From contig NZ_ATUZ01000014.1 in NCBI RefSeq assembly GCF_000420465.1, positions 62,001 through 126,000 on the forward strand: a DNA stretch of 64,000 nucleotides, given 5' to 3'. A program made the translations under genes and the position numbers. The stretch is from Desulfovibrio desulfuricans DSM 642. Lineage in GTDB: Bacteria > Desulfobacterota > Desulfovibrionia > Desulfovibrionales > Desulfovibrionaceae. Shown here piece after piece: positions 51,103 through 60,837 of this stretch. Position 1 is the stretch's first letter. Each line of letters opens with the position of its first letter. The notes under the pieces are model-generated. The model was given only the letters and a program-made list of their open reading frames with translations, had not been told where the DNA came from and did not search any database.

Positions 51103-51634
51103 ACGCCCTGCCATCTTCTGAGCTTCGGCAAATTCTGCACTGGCACAGCAGCAGAGTTTTTCAGAATGCGCAGTCATTCCTTTCCCCATTTCCACGCTTG
51201 TGCTACGGACTCCTGCACACCTGCCCCGCAAACATTTCTGCACCCGTTCAAAAAACAACGCGGTGCCCCCGCCCGTTCTGCCAGAGCTTGCCTTGCACAG
51301 AATAGCCGTGGCAGGCAATGGATATTGTTCACAGCAGCATATCCCAAAAATTCGCATCATATAGAAATTTGTATATTTTTTCAGCGCGTGCCTCAGTATT
51401 TTGCCATTGGCGCACCAGCCGCCAGCTTATTGACGCATAACTCTGCGATCTCTGGCATGAATCCTGCTGTAAACGGAGTGCAGGTTTTCAGGCAAATATT
51501 GCCTCTCTGAAGCCACGAATCAGAAAGGCAACAGCGCCTGTTGTTTAGGGCTGCCAGCCCAGGTCGGCTCAGGCCGATACCAGTCTGGCTTTTTGGTAAC
51601 TCTTTCCCCGCTCCTTGCGGGATGAACGGCGGCA
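51103..51634. promoter_or_regulatory. Non-coding spacer with possible promoters for flagellin 2
   Basis: About 530 nt with no supported gene and a conspicuous A+T-rich patch near 51340-51380. TCTGGCATGAATCCTGC (51451-51467) has GG and GC 12 nt apart, as in sigma-54 promoters. GCCGATAC at 51573-51580 matches seven of eight bases of the sigma-28 -10 element but has no recognisable -35. The true promoter is undecided. Confidence 0.45.
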
Positions 51635-51652
51635 GTCCGCATGGACGCGGGC
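51635..51652 (+). promoter_or_regulatory. Upstream CsrA-type hairpin in flagellin-2 leader
   Basis: GTCCGC-ATGGAC-GCGGGC: 6-bp stem (one wobble) with an ATGGA hexaloop, 46 nt upstream of the second GGA. Confidence 0.6.
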
Positions 51653-51680
51653 GCGCATAGTGCGCCGCCGGGCAGACAGA

Positions 51681-51698
51681 ACATTCATGGAGGAATGT
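51681..51698 (+). promoter_or_regulatory. Start-proximal CsrA-type hairpin enclosing the flagellin-2 Shine-Dalgarno
   Basis: ACATTC-ATGGAG-GAATGT: a perfect 6-bp stem, loop ATGGAG, one nucleotide before the ATG; same loop and site as in flagellin 1. Confidence 0.65.
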
Positions 51699-51699
51699 C

Positions 51700-52587
51700 A
51701 TGTATATCAATAACAACTCAATGGCTTCCAATGTTGCCAACAACTTGACCTCGCATTACAGCAACCTGTCGACTTCGACCCAGCGTCTGTCCACAGGCCT
51801 GCGCGTGAACTCCGCTGCCGACGATGCCGCCGGCCTCGCTATTCGCGAATTGATGCGTACGGATATCAAGGCGTTGCAACAGGGCGTGCGTAATGCCAAC
51901 GACGCCATTTCCCTCATTCAGACCGCCGACGGCGCCCTGGGCATCATCGACGAAAAGCTGACCCGTATGAAGGAACTGGCTGAACAGGCTTCCACCGGCA
52001 CTTATGACTCCACCCAGCGCTTGATGATCGAATCGGAGTACCAGGCCATGGCATCGGAAATTACCCGAATCGCCAACGCCACGGACTTCAACGGCATCCA
52101 CCTGCTGGACGGCAATCTGTCTGGTGACACGCACGACGGCAGCACGATGACCGCCACTGGCAAGATGAAGGTCCACTTTGGCACAGCCAACGACTCCGCG
52201 GAAGACTATTACTACATCCAGATCGGCACGAGCACAGCTTCTGCCCTTGGTGTAGGCAATGAGACTACCGCCGGACGGGACGGTGCGACCATCTCCACCC
52301 AGGAGGCGGCGCAGAAGGCCCTTGTGGCCATCACCAACGCGGTGGTTTCCAAGGACAAGATCCGGGCGCACCTGGGCGCACTGCAGAACAGGCTGGAGAA
52401 CACCGTCTCCAACCTCACCACCCAGGCTGAAAACTTGCAGGCGGCTGAATCCCGCATTTCCGACGTGGACGTGGCCACGGAAATGACGCAGTTCGTCCGC
52501 AATCAGATCCTCACCCAGTCGTCTGTGGCCATGCTCTCGCAGGCCAACAGCATGCCCAAGATGGCCATGCAGCTTATCCAGGGTTAA
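51700..52587 (+). CDS. Flagellin (copy 2)
   Basis: 295 aa, a close paralogue of the preceding flagellin with identical length. Differences concentrate in the N-terminal 60 residues, the central part (SGDTHDGSTMTATGKMKV, NETTAGRDGATIS) and the last residues (KMAMQLIQG). It is the second of a tandem pair but has its own leader and terminator. Possible roles are an alternative filament subunit or dosage. Confidence 0.97.
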   Translation: MYINNNSMASNVANNLTSHYSNLSTSTQRLSTGLRVNSAADDAAGLAIRELMRTDIKALQQGVRNANDAISLIQTADGALGIIDEKLTRMKELAEQASTGTYDSTQRLMIESEYQAMASEITRIANATDFNGIHLLDGNLSGDTHDGSTMTATGKMKVHFGTANDSAEDYYYIQIGTSTASALGVGNETTAGRDGATISTQEAAQKALVAITNAVVSKDKIRAHLGALQNRLENTVSNLTTQAENLQAAESRISDVDVATEMTQFVRNQILTQSSVAMLSQANSMPKMAMQLIQG

Positions 52588-52620
52588 CGCTGGTTGAGGG
52601 CGTGCTTTAGCACGTATCCC

Positions 52621-52658
52621 AAAATATCCCCGAAGGGTTCGCCCTTCGGGGATATTTT
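52621..52658. terminator. Hairpin between flagellin 2 and rimO
   Basis: A perfect 17-bp stem, from AAAATATCCCCGAAGGG to its complement, around a TTCG tetraloop. The T-run is short, but the symmetrical A/T ends let it work for both convergent genes. Confidence 0.85.
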
Positions 52659-52710
52659 GCTGCGGAGACGTTTCTTGCGGCTGGGCCCGGTATGGGCCGA
52701 AGGCGCTGGC

Positions 52711-54039
52711 TCAGGCCAGAGCGGTCAGATCATAGTCCGTATTTTCCACCATATCGCATTCCACGAGCGCTCCGGGCGCAACGCCCGGCCCGCTCACGTA
52801 GGTGATGCCGTCCACCTCCGGCGCCTGAAACCACACGCGCCCGCTGTGCAGCCCCGGCCAGTCGGGATGCGGGGCGTCCACCAGCACCTGCATACGGCTG
52901 CCCACCTGCGCGGAGAGCAGCTCGTTGCTGATGTCGGCCTGAATTTCCATAAGAGAATCCCTGCGCCACTGCTTGACTTCATCCGGCACCTGATCTGGCA
53001 ATGTTGCCGCCACGGTGCCGTCTTCTGCCTGATAGGCAAACACGCCCACATGCTGAAAGCGGCCTTCTTCCACAAAGCGGCACAGGGTTTCAAAATGCTC
53101 TTCCTTTTCGCCGGGGTAGCCAACAATAAAGGTGGTGCGCAAAGCCGCATGGGGCAGCACGGAACGCACTGTATCCAGCACGCGCCGGGGGTCGCCCGCA
53201 AAAGGCCGGCCCATGCGCGACAGCACATCAGGGTGAGCGTGTTGCAGAGGAATATCCAGATAGGGCAGCAAAGGCGCGCCGCAATCCCTGATAAAGCGCA
53301 AAAGCTCCGGCGTCACGCCTGTGGGGTACAGGTAGAGCAGACGCAACCAGGCGAGGCCCTCAAGCCCCACCAGCTTTTCAAGCAGGCTGGGCAGGCCGTG
53401 CTTGAGCCCAAGATCAACACCCCAGGAGGTCAGATCCTGCGCCACAAGATCAAGCTCGCGCACGCCTTGGGCCAGCAGAGCCCTGGCTTCATCGGCAATA
53501 TCATCGGCGGTCAGCGATTTAAGTCCGCCCCGAATGGAAGGAATGGTGCAGAACGCGCACTTGTGCCTGCACCCCTCGCCCACCTTGAGCCATGCGTATG
53601 AAGGGCCGGTAGAAAGCAACCTGCCCCCGCCGGGGATACGGGCAGGCGGCTCAGGCAGGTTCAGGGCCGCTGCCAGCATGGCTGGCCAGCGCGGCAGTTC
53701 GCCCGTGGGCAGCCACACGTCCACTTCCGGCAGTTCCGCTGCCAGATCGGCAGCGCCATAACGCCCCACCATACAGCCGCCAACAGCCAGCAGCGGTTTG
53801 ACCTTGCACTTTTCAAGCCTCTGGATAGCGTCCACAACCGCGCGAACGGACTCACGCACGGCAGGGTCGATGAATCCGCAGGTATTGATGAAAACCAGAC
53901 GTGCCTTGCCCATGTGTTCCACATGCTGCACGGCGACCCCAAGCGAACCGAGCAGGCGCTCACTGTCCACACGGTTTTTGGGGCAGCCAAGGCTCAGCGA
54001 CCATACTTTCAGGGAATTAGGAAAAATAACTCGTGTCAT
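52711..54039 (-). CDS. rimO: Ribosomal protein uS12 methylthiotransferase RimO
   Basis: 442 aa. Radical-SAM enzyme that adds a methylthio group to an Asp of ribosomal protein S12. N-terminal MTTase domain (SLGCPKNRVDSERLLG, FINTCGFIDPA), radical-SAM cluster C-x3-C-x2-C in CRHKCAFCTIP, and a C-terminal TRAM-like domain (VLVDAPHPDWPGLHSGRVWFQAPEVDG). CPKNRVDSE and the TRAM end favour RimO over MiaB. The ATG has no clear ribosome site; no better start is seen. Confidence 0.93.
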   Translation of the reverse strand: MTRVIFPNSLKVWSLSLGCPKNRVDSERLLGSLGVAVQHVEHMGKARLVFINTCGFIDPAVRESVRAVVDAIQRLEKCKVKPLLAVGGCMVGRYGAADLAAELPEVDVWLPTGELPRWPAMLAAALNLPEPPARIPGGGRLLSTGPSYAWLKVGEGCRHKCAFCTIPSIRGGLKSLTADDIADEARALLAQGVRELDLVAQDLTSWGVDLGLKHGLPSLLEKLVGLEGLAWLRLLYLYPTGVTPELLRFIRDCGAPLLPYLDIPLQHAHPDVLSRMGRPFAGDPRRVLDTVRSVLPHAALRTTFIVGYPGEKEEHFETLCRFVEEGRFQHVGVFAYQAEDGTVAATLPDQVPDEVKQWRRDSLMEIQADISNELLSAQVGSRMQVLVDAPHPDWPGLHSGRVWFQAPEVDGITYVSGPGVAPGALVECDMVENTDYDLTALA

Positions 54040-54212
54040 GGGGGCACAATACAGAGGGGCGGGGCGCTTGTCATCATTGAGGCCAGTCCTCATTCTTCAA
54101 ACCGGGCGGGCTCAGGCCGGCAAATTTGCAAAACGATAACACAGATGCTAGATTCAATCTGTTGTCTAACAGGCTAATACACAAATGTAATGCCGCACGG
54201 CGGAACATAAAT

Positions 54213-56456
54213 ATGAAAAACGCGGACCCTGCAAACCTCAGCATATCGGCTACCCAATCCGGAGAAAAACCTCCTGCGGAATCTCCCCAGGAAATTTGCC
54301 TTTCCCACGCCTTGCAGAGCGTCTACGGCGACATATTGCTTATAGATTTTGAAAGGGATACCTGCCGCGAACTGTACCACGGGGAAGGTCATTTTGCGCG
54401 CATGCCGCTGGGTCAGCCCCTTGCCGAAACGCTCAGGAGCGAACTTGCCAAGAGGGTGCATCCTGATGATGCGCAGCGCTTTGCGGCGTTTTTTTCTCAG
54501 GACAGCCTGCGTCAGATGCTGGCTCAGACTCCCCTCTTTGCTGCGGAAGACATTCGCAAAAAAGCCCTCAACGGTTTATACAGGTGGGTGCGCGTTATTG
54601 TCTTTCCTGCACCCCAATACGGCGGGGAACAGACCTATATTGTCTGCACGGAAGACATTGAAAACCACAAGATTGCAGCCGACATTGCCCATGAGAACGA
54701 GATGCTGCGCCGGCAAAAGCTGGATGCCCTGCGTTACAAGGCAGTGGTGGACCACACCCGCACCCTGGTTTTTGAATGGAGCGGCACAGATCTGACCTAC
54801 CTGAGCCACAGGATTCCCGAACTGCTGGCAGGCGAATATGACGGGCGCAATCCCTTTGACGTGTGGCGTGAAGACGATGTTCTCTACGCGGGCGACATGG
54901 AGCCATTTGACACCTGTCTGGCGCGCCTTGCCCTGGGCATCCGCTCTGGCGAAATGACCGTTCGGCTGCGCCGCCGCGACGGCCAGTACATCTGGTGCAA
55001 GATCACCTATACCAAGCTTGACGACGGGGAGTCGGAAGAACGCTACATCGGCACTCTCAACGATGTGGACGCCACCACCCGTACCGAGCAGGCCCTGCGT
55101 CTGCGCGCAGAGCACGACCCCCTCACCGGTGCTTTCAACACCCAGACATTTTTTGAAAAAATAGACAAGCTCATCAAAAACCGGCCCAACGAGCAGTACT
55201 GCGTACTGCGCTTTGACGTGGCCGGGTTCAAGGCCATCAACGAATCTTTCGGGCTTGAGGAGGGCAACCGCCTGCTGCGGGGCATTGCCCGCCTGATCCG
55301 CCAGCGCCTCATACCTGAAAAGGAAATCTTTGCCCGGCTCACCGCCGATGTTTTTGCCGTCTGCCTCACAGGCGGCACCGAGCGGACGCTACAGTTCATC
55401 CAGAACATTTCTCTGCGGCTGGATCACTATTCCGACACCTTTCGGGTCAAGCTGTTCTTTGGCATCTGCCCTGTGGAGAACTCCCGCACTCCGGCTCACA
55501 TCCTGTGCGACTGGGCCTATCTGGCGCAGAAGACGGTCAAGGGCAGCGACATTGTCAATTTTGCCTTTTACGATGATGCCCTGCGCAAACGCCTGCACGA
55601 TGAAAGCTACATCACTGACCAGATGTACGAAGCGCTGGAAAAACACCAGTTCAGGCTTTTTCTGCAACCCAAGGTGCAGATTTCCAGCGGGCGCATCGTG
55701 GGAGCAGAAGCGCTGGTGCGCTGGCAGCACCCCACAGACGGGCTTATCCTGCCTGGACGTTTTATTCCCTTGTTTGAGCGCAACGGCTTTATTGTGCGGC
55801 TGGACTCGTACATCTGGGACCAGACCTGCCAGACCCTGCGCACATGGCTCGACAAGCAGTACGAACCCATGCCCATCTCTGTGAACATGTCGCGGCTGCA
55901 TTTTAACGATGACGACCTGCCCAACAAGCTCGTCAGCCTCCTGAACAAGTACAATCTGCCCCGTCACATGCTTGAGCTGGAACTGACCGAGAGTGCCTTT
56001 TTTGCCAATGAGCCAAGGCTGAAACGCCTGATGAACGAACTGCGGGCCGCGGGATTTGTTTTTTCCATGGACGATTTCGGCACGGGCTATTCATCGCTGA
56101 GTACATTGCGTGATCTGCCCTTCAACGTGGTCAAGCTTGACCGGGCCTTCATCAGCGACGGCACCACCAACAAGCGCGGCCAGATTGTGGCCCGCAACAC
56201 CATCGCTTTGGCGCGCGATCTTGATATGTCCATTGTGGCCGAAGGCGTGGAAACCAAGGAACACGCCCGTTTCTTGCTCAACAGCGGCTGCAACTGCGCC
56301 CAGGGTTTCTATTATTCCAGGCCAGTGGATACGGCGGAGTTTGAAGTGCTCAGCTTTGTGCAGGAAAAGGCCTTCTGGGTGCATCCGCAACTGAAGGAAG
56401 ACGCCATCCGTCTGGGGCTGCCCATAAGCACTGAAGCACCCATCAAAGAATACTGA
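54213..56456 (+). CDS. PAS/degenerate GGDEF/EAL protein: c-di-GMP phosphodiesterase
   Basis: About 747 aa, cytoplasmic. Two PAS-like regions (to about 330) are followed by a GGDEF domain in which the signature is replaced by LTADVF, so cyclase activity is unlikely. An intact EAL domain follows: EALVRW, NMSRLHF, LELTESAF, MDDFGTGYSSLS, KLDRAF and VAEGVETKEHARFL. It should hydrolyse c-di-GMP, perhaps with the GGDEF domain as a GTP sensor. The start MKNADPANL was chosen; an ATG 29 codons upstream is possible. Confidence 0.9.
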   Translation: MKNADPANLSISATQSGEKPPAESPQEICLSHALQSVYGDILLIDFERDTCRELYHGEGHFARMPLGQPLAETLRSELAKRVHPDDAQRFAAFFSQDSLRQMLAQTPLFAAEDIRKKALNGLYRWVRVIVFPAPQYGGEQTYIVCTEDIENHKIAADIAHENEMLRRQKLDALRYKAVVDHTRTLVFEWSGTDLTYLSHRIPELLAGEYDGRNPFDVWREDDVLYAGDMEPFDTCLARLALGIRSGEMTVRLRRRDGQYIWCKITYTKLDDGESEERYIGTLNDVDATTRTEQALRLRAEHDPLTGAFNTQTFFEKIDKLIKNRPNEQYCVLRFDVAGFKAINESFGLEEGNRLLRGIARLIRQRLIPEKEIFARLTADVFAVCLTGGTERTLQFIQNISLRLDHYSDTFRVKLFFGICPVENSRTPAHILCDWAYLAQKTVKGSDIVNFAFYDDALRKRLHDESYITDQMYEALEKHQFRLFLQPKVQISSGRIVGAEALVRWQHPTDGLILPGRFIPLFERNGFIVRLDSYIWDQTCQTLRTWLDKQYEPMPISVNMSRLHFNDDDLPNKLVSLLNKYNLPRHMLELELTESAFFANEPRLKRLMNELRAAGFVFSMDDFGTGYSSLSTLRDLPFNVVKLDRAFISDGTTNKRGQIVARNTIALARDLDMSIVAEGVETKEHARFLLNSGCNCAQGFYYSRPVDTAEFEVLSFVQEKAFWVHPQLKEDAIRLGLPISTEAPIKEY

Positions 56457-56612
56457 GTCTTCCCGCCCCGCCTTCTCGCCCAAGCCTCGGCAACACACCC
56501 CAAGCCGTCAGATCGCGGCGGAACTGTCGCTGCACATGCTGTCTCAGCGTGTCTGGCATGCATGGTCGCGGGCTTTCCCCGGCTACTATTCCGTGACAGG
56601 GCTTGCCCCCGT

Positions 56613-57182
56613 TTACAGCGGCAGGCGCAGCAGGCGGATGGTGTGCGGCTGGATATACAGCAACTTGCCTTCGCGAATGTCGTCCGCACGGGTCACAAAG
56701 CTGTCTTTGTTCACGTTCAGGATGGCTTCTGCCTCGTGGCTGCAGTCAAAAAGATGCAGCACGTCATCAGTCAGCGAGTCGGCGGTGGTCCAGTGCCGGT
56801 TCACAGGCGGGCCATCCGGGGTGATGTGACGCAGAAAACGGAAGATCACAGCCCTGCCGCTGCCCGGCGCAAGCCATGTGCGGCAGCATTCCCAGACCTG
56901 ATCCACAGAGGGGTCGTCCTCATCTGTAAAGGGCTGGCGCACTTCCAGCGGAAAGGAACGGCTCTGGATGCGCAGCATACCGTCAACCAGCCCGCAATAA
57001 TCCGTTTCCTGCTCCAGCACGGCACGGAAGGCCTCAGGCGAGGCCGCAAGGCCCATCAGGGTTTCGTTAAGAATGTCGCGCGCCTTGAGAACCCTGATGG
57101 TGTGGGTCAGCCGCAAGCCGTTGAGCACTGCATAAATTGCGCAAAATGTGTCCAGCTTGCCCTGATAAAACGGTTTCAGCAT
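56613..57182 (-). CDS. Papain-like (C39-type?) protein of unknown function
   Basis: 189 aa, no signal peptide. YQGKLDTFCAIYAVLNGLR looks like the Gln...Cys start of papain-fold peptidases (C39 group). A His in NRHWTTADSL and Asp in LHLFDCSH could complete a triad. The usual ABC-exporter partner of C39 peptidases is missing. Function is therefore open: cytoplasmic protease, deamidase-like enzyme or inactive relative. The start is MLKPFYQG; the ribosome site (GGGG) is weak. It is divergent from panC. Confidence 0.6.
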   Translation of the reverse strand: MLKPFYQGKLDTFCAIYAVLNGLRLTHTIRVLKARDILNETLMGLAASPEAFRAVLEQETDYCGLVDGMLRIQSRSFPLEVRQPFTDEDDPSVDQVWECCRTWLAPGSGRAVIFRFLRHITPDGPPVNRHWTTADSLTDDVLHLFDCSHEAEAILNVNKDSFVTRADDIREGKLLYIQPHTIRLLRLPL

Positions 57183-57334
57183 GAATACCCCCATCGGTTG
57201 TTATGCCCACAGCAACACCCAGGGTCAAGCCTTCCACCCCGCCAGCTTTTCTGCTTTTGCAAAGGTCTTTCTTTACAAGCTGCTGCCTCACGTGTATAAA
57301 AGAGCCTTCACAAACAATATCACAATACCTTGAT

Positions 57335-58183
57335 ATGCAGATATTCACAAATCCCCGAGAGTTGGCGGCCCAATGCAAGGCCTGGCACCGCGCCGGAGAC
57401 GATATCGCTCTGGTGCCCACCATGGGCTACTACCATCAGGGGCACGAAGACCTCATGGCCTATGCCCGCACGCAGGCAAAACGTCTGGTGGTGAGTCTTT
57501 TTGTCAACCCTACCCAGTTTGGCCCCGGCGAGGATCTGGAAGCATATCCCCGCAATGCCGAGCGCGATGCGGACATAGCCCGCAGTCATGGGGCGGACGC
57601 GCTGTTCATGCCGCAGCCCGAAACCATGTACGCGCAAGACCACGCCACCTGGGTGGAAGTTCCCGAACTTTCCCGAGGCCTGTGCGGCCTCACCCGGCCT
57701 GTGCACTTTCGCGGCGTATGCACCGTGGTGCTCAAGCTCTTTATGCTGACCGGCGCGGATGTCGCCGTTTTTGGGCAGAAGGACTGGCAGCAGCAGGCCG
57801 TTTTGCGCCGTATGGTACGCGACCTTGATGTGCCTGTGCGCATTGAAACGCGCGAAACCGTGCGCGAAGCTGACGGCCTGGCCCTTTCCTCGCGCAACGT
57901 CTACCTCAGCCCGGACGAACGCGCCCACGCTCCGGAGATCCGCAAGGCCCTGCTCTACGCTCAAAAACTGGCCCAGAACGGTGAAACCAGCGTCAAGCTG
58001 CTGCGCGAGGCTGTGCTGCGCCGCTGGGCGGAATTTTTGCCCATGGGGCGCCTTGACTACCTCAGTATTGTTCACCCGGAATCCATGGCTCCGCTCACCG
58101 AAGTCACCGGTCCGGCGCTCATGGCCTGTGCCGTGCGCATGGGCAAGGCCCGGCTTATCGACAATATTCTGTTGCGACCCTAA
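57335..58183 (+). CDS. panC: Pantothenate synthetase
   Basis: 282 aa. Joins pantoate and beta-alanine with ATP. It carries VPTMGYYHQGHEDLM (HxGH nucleotide-binding motif), SLFVNPTQFGPGEDLEAYPR, VFGQKDWQQQAVLRRMV and ADGLALSSRNVYLS (the KMSKS-like part). In the first motif the usual Ala-Leu before His is Tyr-Tyr. The ribosome site is weak. metK follows 39 nt later, so they are likely co-transcribed. panB is 46 kb away. Confidence 0.95.
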   Translation: MQIFTNPRELAAQCKAWHRAGDDIALVPTMGYYHQGHEDLMAYARTQAKRLVVSLFVNPTQFGPGEDLEAYPRNAERDADIARSHGADALFMPQPETMYAQDHATWVEVPELSRGLCGLTRPVHFRGVCTVVLKLFMLTGADVAVFGQKDWQQQAVLRRMVRDLDVPVRIETRETVREADGLALSSRNVYLSPDERAHAPEIRKALLYAQKLAQNGETSVKLLREAVLRRWAEFLPMGRLDYLSIVHPESMAPLTEVTGPALMACAVRMGKARLIDNILLRP

Positions 58184-58222
58184 ACCCGCGCCGCACTGAC
58201 GCGAGCGCCCAAGGAGATTCAT

Positions 58223-59395
58223 ATGCACACCAAGGGCAAATACTTTTTCACTTCCGAATCTGTAACTGAAGGCCACCCCGACAAGGTCGCCGACCAGATT
58301 TCCGATGCCATCCTTGATACCCTGCTGGCACAGGACGCCAACGCCCACGTGGCCTGCGAAACCCTGGTGACCACGGGTATGGCCGTTATCGCTGGCGAAA
58401 TCACCACCAGCGGCTACGCCGACCTGCCCCATGTGGTGCGCGAAACCATCAAGGGCATTGGCTATAACAGCTCAGAAATGGGTTTTGACTGGCAGACCTG
58501 CGCGGTCATCAACGCCATTGGCCGCCAGTCGCCCGACATCGCGCAGGGCGTACTGCGCGAAAAGCCAGAAGATCAGGGCGCGGGCGACCAGGGCATGATG
58601 TTTGGCTATGCCTGCAACGAAACCTCCACCCTTATGCCTGCTCCCATTTACTGGGCGCATCAGCTCTCTCAGCAGCTGGCGAAAGTGCGCAAGGACGGCA
58701 CAGTGGACGTCTTCCGCCCCGACGGCAAGACTCAGGTGTCCTTTGAATATCAGGACGGCAAGCCCGTGCGCATCAACAACGTGGTGGTCTCCACCCAGCA
58801 CAGCGCCAACGCCAGCCAGGCTGATGTGGCCGAAGCCGTGAAAAAGCACGTCATTCGCCCCATCCTGGAACCCTCCGGCTATTTTGACGAAAAAGCCTGC
58901 GAAATTTTCATCAACACCACCGGCCGTTTTGTGGTGGGTGGCCCCATGGGCGACTGCGGCCTCACAGGCCGCAAGATCATTCAGGATACCTACGGCGGCA
59001 GCGGCCACCACGGCGGCGGCGCGTTCTCCGGCAAGGATCCCTCCAAGGTTGACCGTTCCGGCGCGTACATGGGCCGCTACATCGCCAAAAACGTTGTTGC
59101 CGCGGGCCTCGCACCTATATGCGAAGTGCAGATCGCCTATTGCATCGGCGTGGCCCAGCCCGTCAGCGTGCTTGTTTCCTCGCAGGGCACCAGCGACCTG
59201 CCGGACGAACTGCTGACCAAGGCCGTGCGCGAAGTCTTTGACCTGCGCCCCTACTTCATCAGCAAGCGCCTTGATCTCAAGCGCCCCATCTACCAGAAGT
59301 CTTCCTGCTACGGCCACTTTGGCCGCGAACTGCCGGAATTCACATGGGAAAAGACTGATGCCGTAGCCGACCTGCGCACCGCCGCCAAGGTGTAG
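58223..59395 (+). CDS. metK: S-adenosylmethionine synthetase
   Basis: 390 aa. Forms SAM from methionine and ATP. Motifs: [31 protein letters not shown]-type [24 protein letters not shown], the [21 protein letters not shown] loop and [27 protein letters not shown]. The ribosome site CAAGGAG is strong. It comes second after panC. It supplies SAM to many enzymes in this window (RimO, RsmF-like and others). Confidence 0.98.
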   Translation: MHTKGKYFFTSESVTEGHPDKVADQISDAILDTLLAQDANAHVACETLVTTGMAVIAGEITTSGYADLPHVVRETIKGIGYNSSEMGFDWQTCAVINAIGRQSPDIAQGVLREKPEDQGAGDQGMMFGYACNETSTLMPAPIYWAHQLSQQLAKVRKDGTVDVFRPDGKTQVSFEYQDGKPVRINNVVVSTQHSANASQADVAEAVKKHVIRPILEPSGYFDEKACEIFINTTGRFVVGGPMGDCGLTGRKIIQDTYGGSGHHGGGAFSGKDPSKVDRSGAYMGRYIAKNVVAAGLAPICEVQIAYCIGVAQPVSVLVSSQGTSDLPDELLTKAVREVFDLRPYFISKRLDLKRPIYQKSSCYGHFGRELPEFTWEKTDAVADLRTAAKV

Positions 59396-59420
59396 CGCAA
59401 GCCTGCGTATTTGCCCTTTT

Positions 59421-59464
59421 GAGGTGCAGGAAACTCCTTGCTGGGTTTTCTGCACCTCTTTTTT
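59421..59464 (+). terminator. Intrinsic terminator after metK
   Basis: GAGGTGCAG/CTGCACCTC with further A-T pairs inside and a T-run. Confidence 0.85.
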
Positions 59465-59739
59465 GTCCACATCTTTTTCTCGCATACTTCGGCCACAGGC
59501 TCTTTACCGCCTTAATCCCGGCGAAATATCCCGTTCGCCGCACGAGTTGCAAGCCGCCCCGCCCTTGCCTATACTGTCTCACTTGACCGCGCCGCTCCGG
59601 CGCTATTACGAGCAGTTTCCCCCTGGAACTGCCCGGCGTCTACGTGAACAGACGCCCGCCACGAAGGCCCAGACGCAATGTATTGCGCTGGCAAACGCCC
59701 CGTGAGCGACTAAATGCTGTAGTGAAGGCGAGGTAGCAC
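59465..59739 (+). promoter_or_regulatory. aroC upstream region with sigma-70 promoter
   Basis: TTGCAA (59547-59552) and TATACT (59570-59575) are exactly 17 nt apart, giving a leader of about 155 nt before aroC. Nothing else is recognised; metK end, terminator and this region form a 344-nt gap with no gene. Confidence 0.65.
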
Positions 59740-60837
59740 ATGGCTGGCAATACATTCGGACAGGCCCTGCGGCTGACAACATTCGGCGAATCCCACGGCG
59801 TGGGCCTTGGCGGCGTCATAGACGGCTGCCCGGCGGGCCTGGCCCTGACAGAGGCCGACATTCAGGCCGAGCTTGACCGACGCAAACCCGGTCAGGGCCC
59901 CACCGCCACCAAGCGCAAGGAATCGGACACGGTTCGCCTGCTCTCCGGCGTGTATGAGGGCCTCACCACGGGTACGTCCATTGCTTTTTACATCGCCAAT
60001 GAAGACCAGCGCTCGCACGACTACGGCAATCTTGCCGAAGTTTTCCGCCCTGGCCATGCGGATTGGGGATATTTTCAGAAGTACAACGGCATACGCGACC
60101 ATCGCGGCGGCGGGCGCTCCTCAGGCCGCGAAACCGCTGCACGCGTGGCTGGCGGCGTTATTGCCCGCAAGATCCTTGAACGCCGTGGCGTAAAAATCAT
60201 GGCCGCCTGCGTGGAGCTGGGTGGCACAGCCGTACAGGACTGGGCTACCCTTGATCTGGACAATGCCCGCACACGTCCCTATTGCGCCGCTACAGAGGCC
60301 ATGCCCTCCCTGTGGGATCAGGTGGTGCTGGCCGCCCGCAAAGCGGGCGACACATTGGGCGGCATTGTGCGCATTGAAGCGCGCAACGTGCCCGCAGGCC
60401 TTGGCGAACCCGTTTTTGACAAGCTGGAGGCAGTGCTGGCCCATGCCATCATGAGCATTGGCGCAGTCAAAGGCTTTTCTGTGGGCGAAGGTTTCGGCGT
60501 GGCCAAGCTGCATGGCTCCCAGAACAACGATCCCCTGCTCCCTGCTGACCCGGCGCAGCCCGGCAAGGCCTGCTTTGCTTCCAACCACGCAGGGGGCATA
60601 TTGGGGGGCATTTCCAGCGGGCAGACCATTGTCATGCATGCTGCGGTCAAGCCTATCGCATCCATAGCTGTTACCCAGCAGACCGTGGACAAGGAGGGCA
60701 ACGCCGCCTCCGTGCTCATTGGCGGACGGCACGACCTTGCCGCCATCCCACGCGTTGTGCCGGTTCTGGAAGCCATGACGGCTCTGGCCCTTGCCGATGC
60801 CCTGCTGCTCCAGCAGCGCATGGGGCTGGGCCTGTGA
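59740..60837 (+). CDS. aroC: Chorismate synthase
   Basis: 365 aa. Last step of the shikimate pathway, FMN dependent. Motifs: LRLTTFGESHGVGLGGVIDG, RRKPGQGPTATKRKESD, HRGGGRSSGRETAARVAGG and the C-terminal GRHDLAAIPRVVPVLEAM. Good GAGG site at 7 nt. It overlaps the next gene by GTGA. Confidence 0.98.
   Translation: MAGNTFGQALRLTTFGESHGVGLGGVIDGCPAGLALTEADIQAELDRRKPGQGPTATKRKESDTVRLLSGVYEGLTTGTSIAFYIANEDQRSHDYGNLAEVFRPGHADWGYFQKYNGIRDHRGGGRSSGRETAARVAGGVIARKILERRGVKIMAACVELGGTAVQDWATLDLDNARTRPYCAATEAMPSLWDQVVLAARKAGDTLGGIVRIEARNVPAGLGEPVFDKLEAVLAHAIMSIGAVKGFSVGEGFGVAKLHGSQNNDPLLPADPAQPGKACFASNHAGGILGGISSGQTIVMHAAVKPIASIAVTQQTVDKEGNAASVLIGGRHDLAAIPRVVPVLEAMTALALADALLLQQRMGLGL

Noticed and set aside
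51562..51580. Full sigma-28 promoter for flagellin 2
   Set aside because: The -10 element is good, but the position 11 nt upstream does not resemble the -35 consensus.
50094..52587. Tandem flagellins as an assembly duplication artefact
   Set aside because: The copies differ throughout the coding regions, leaders and terminators, so they are genuine paralogues.
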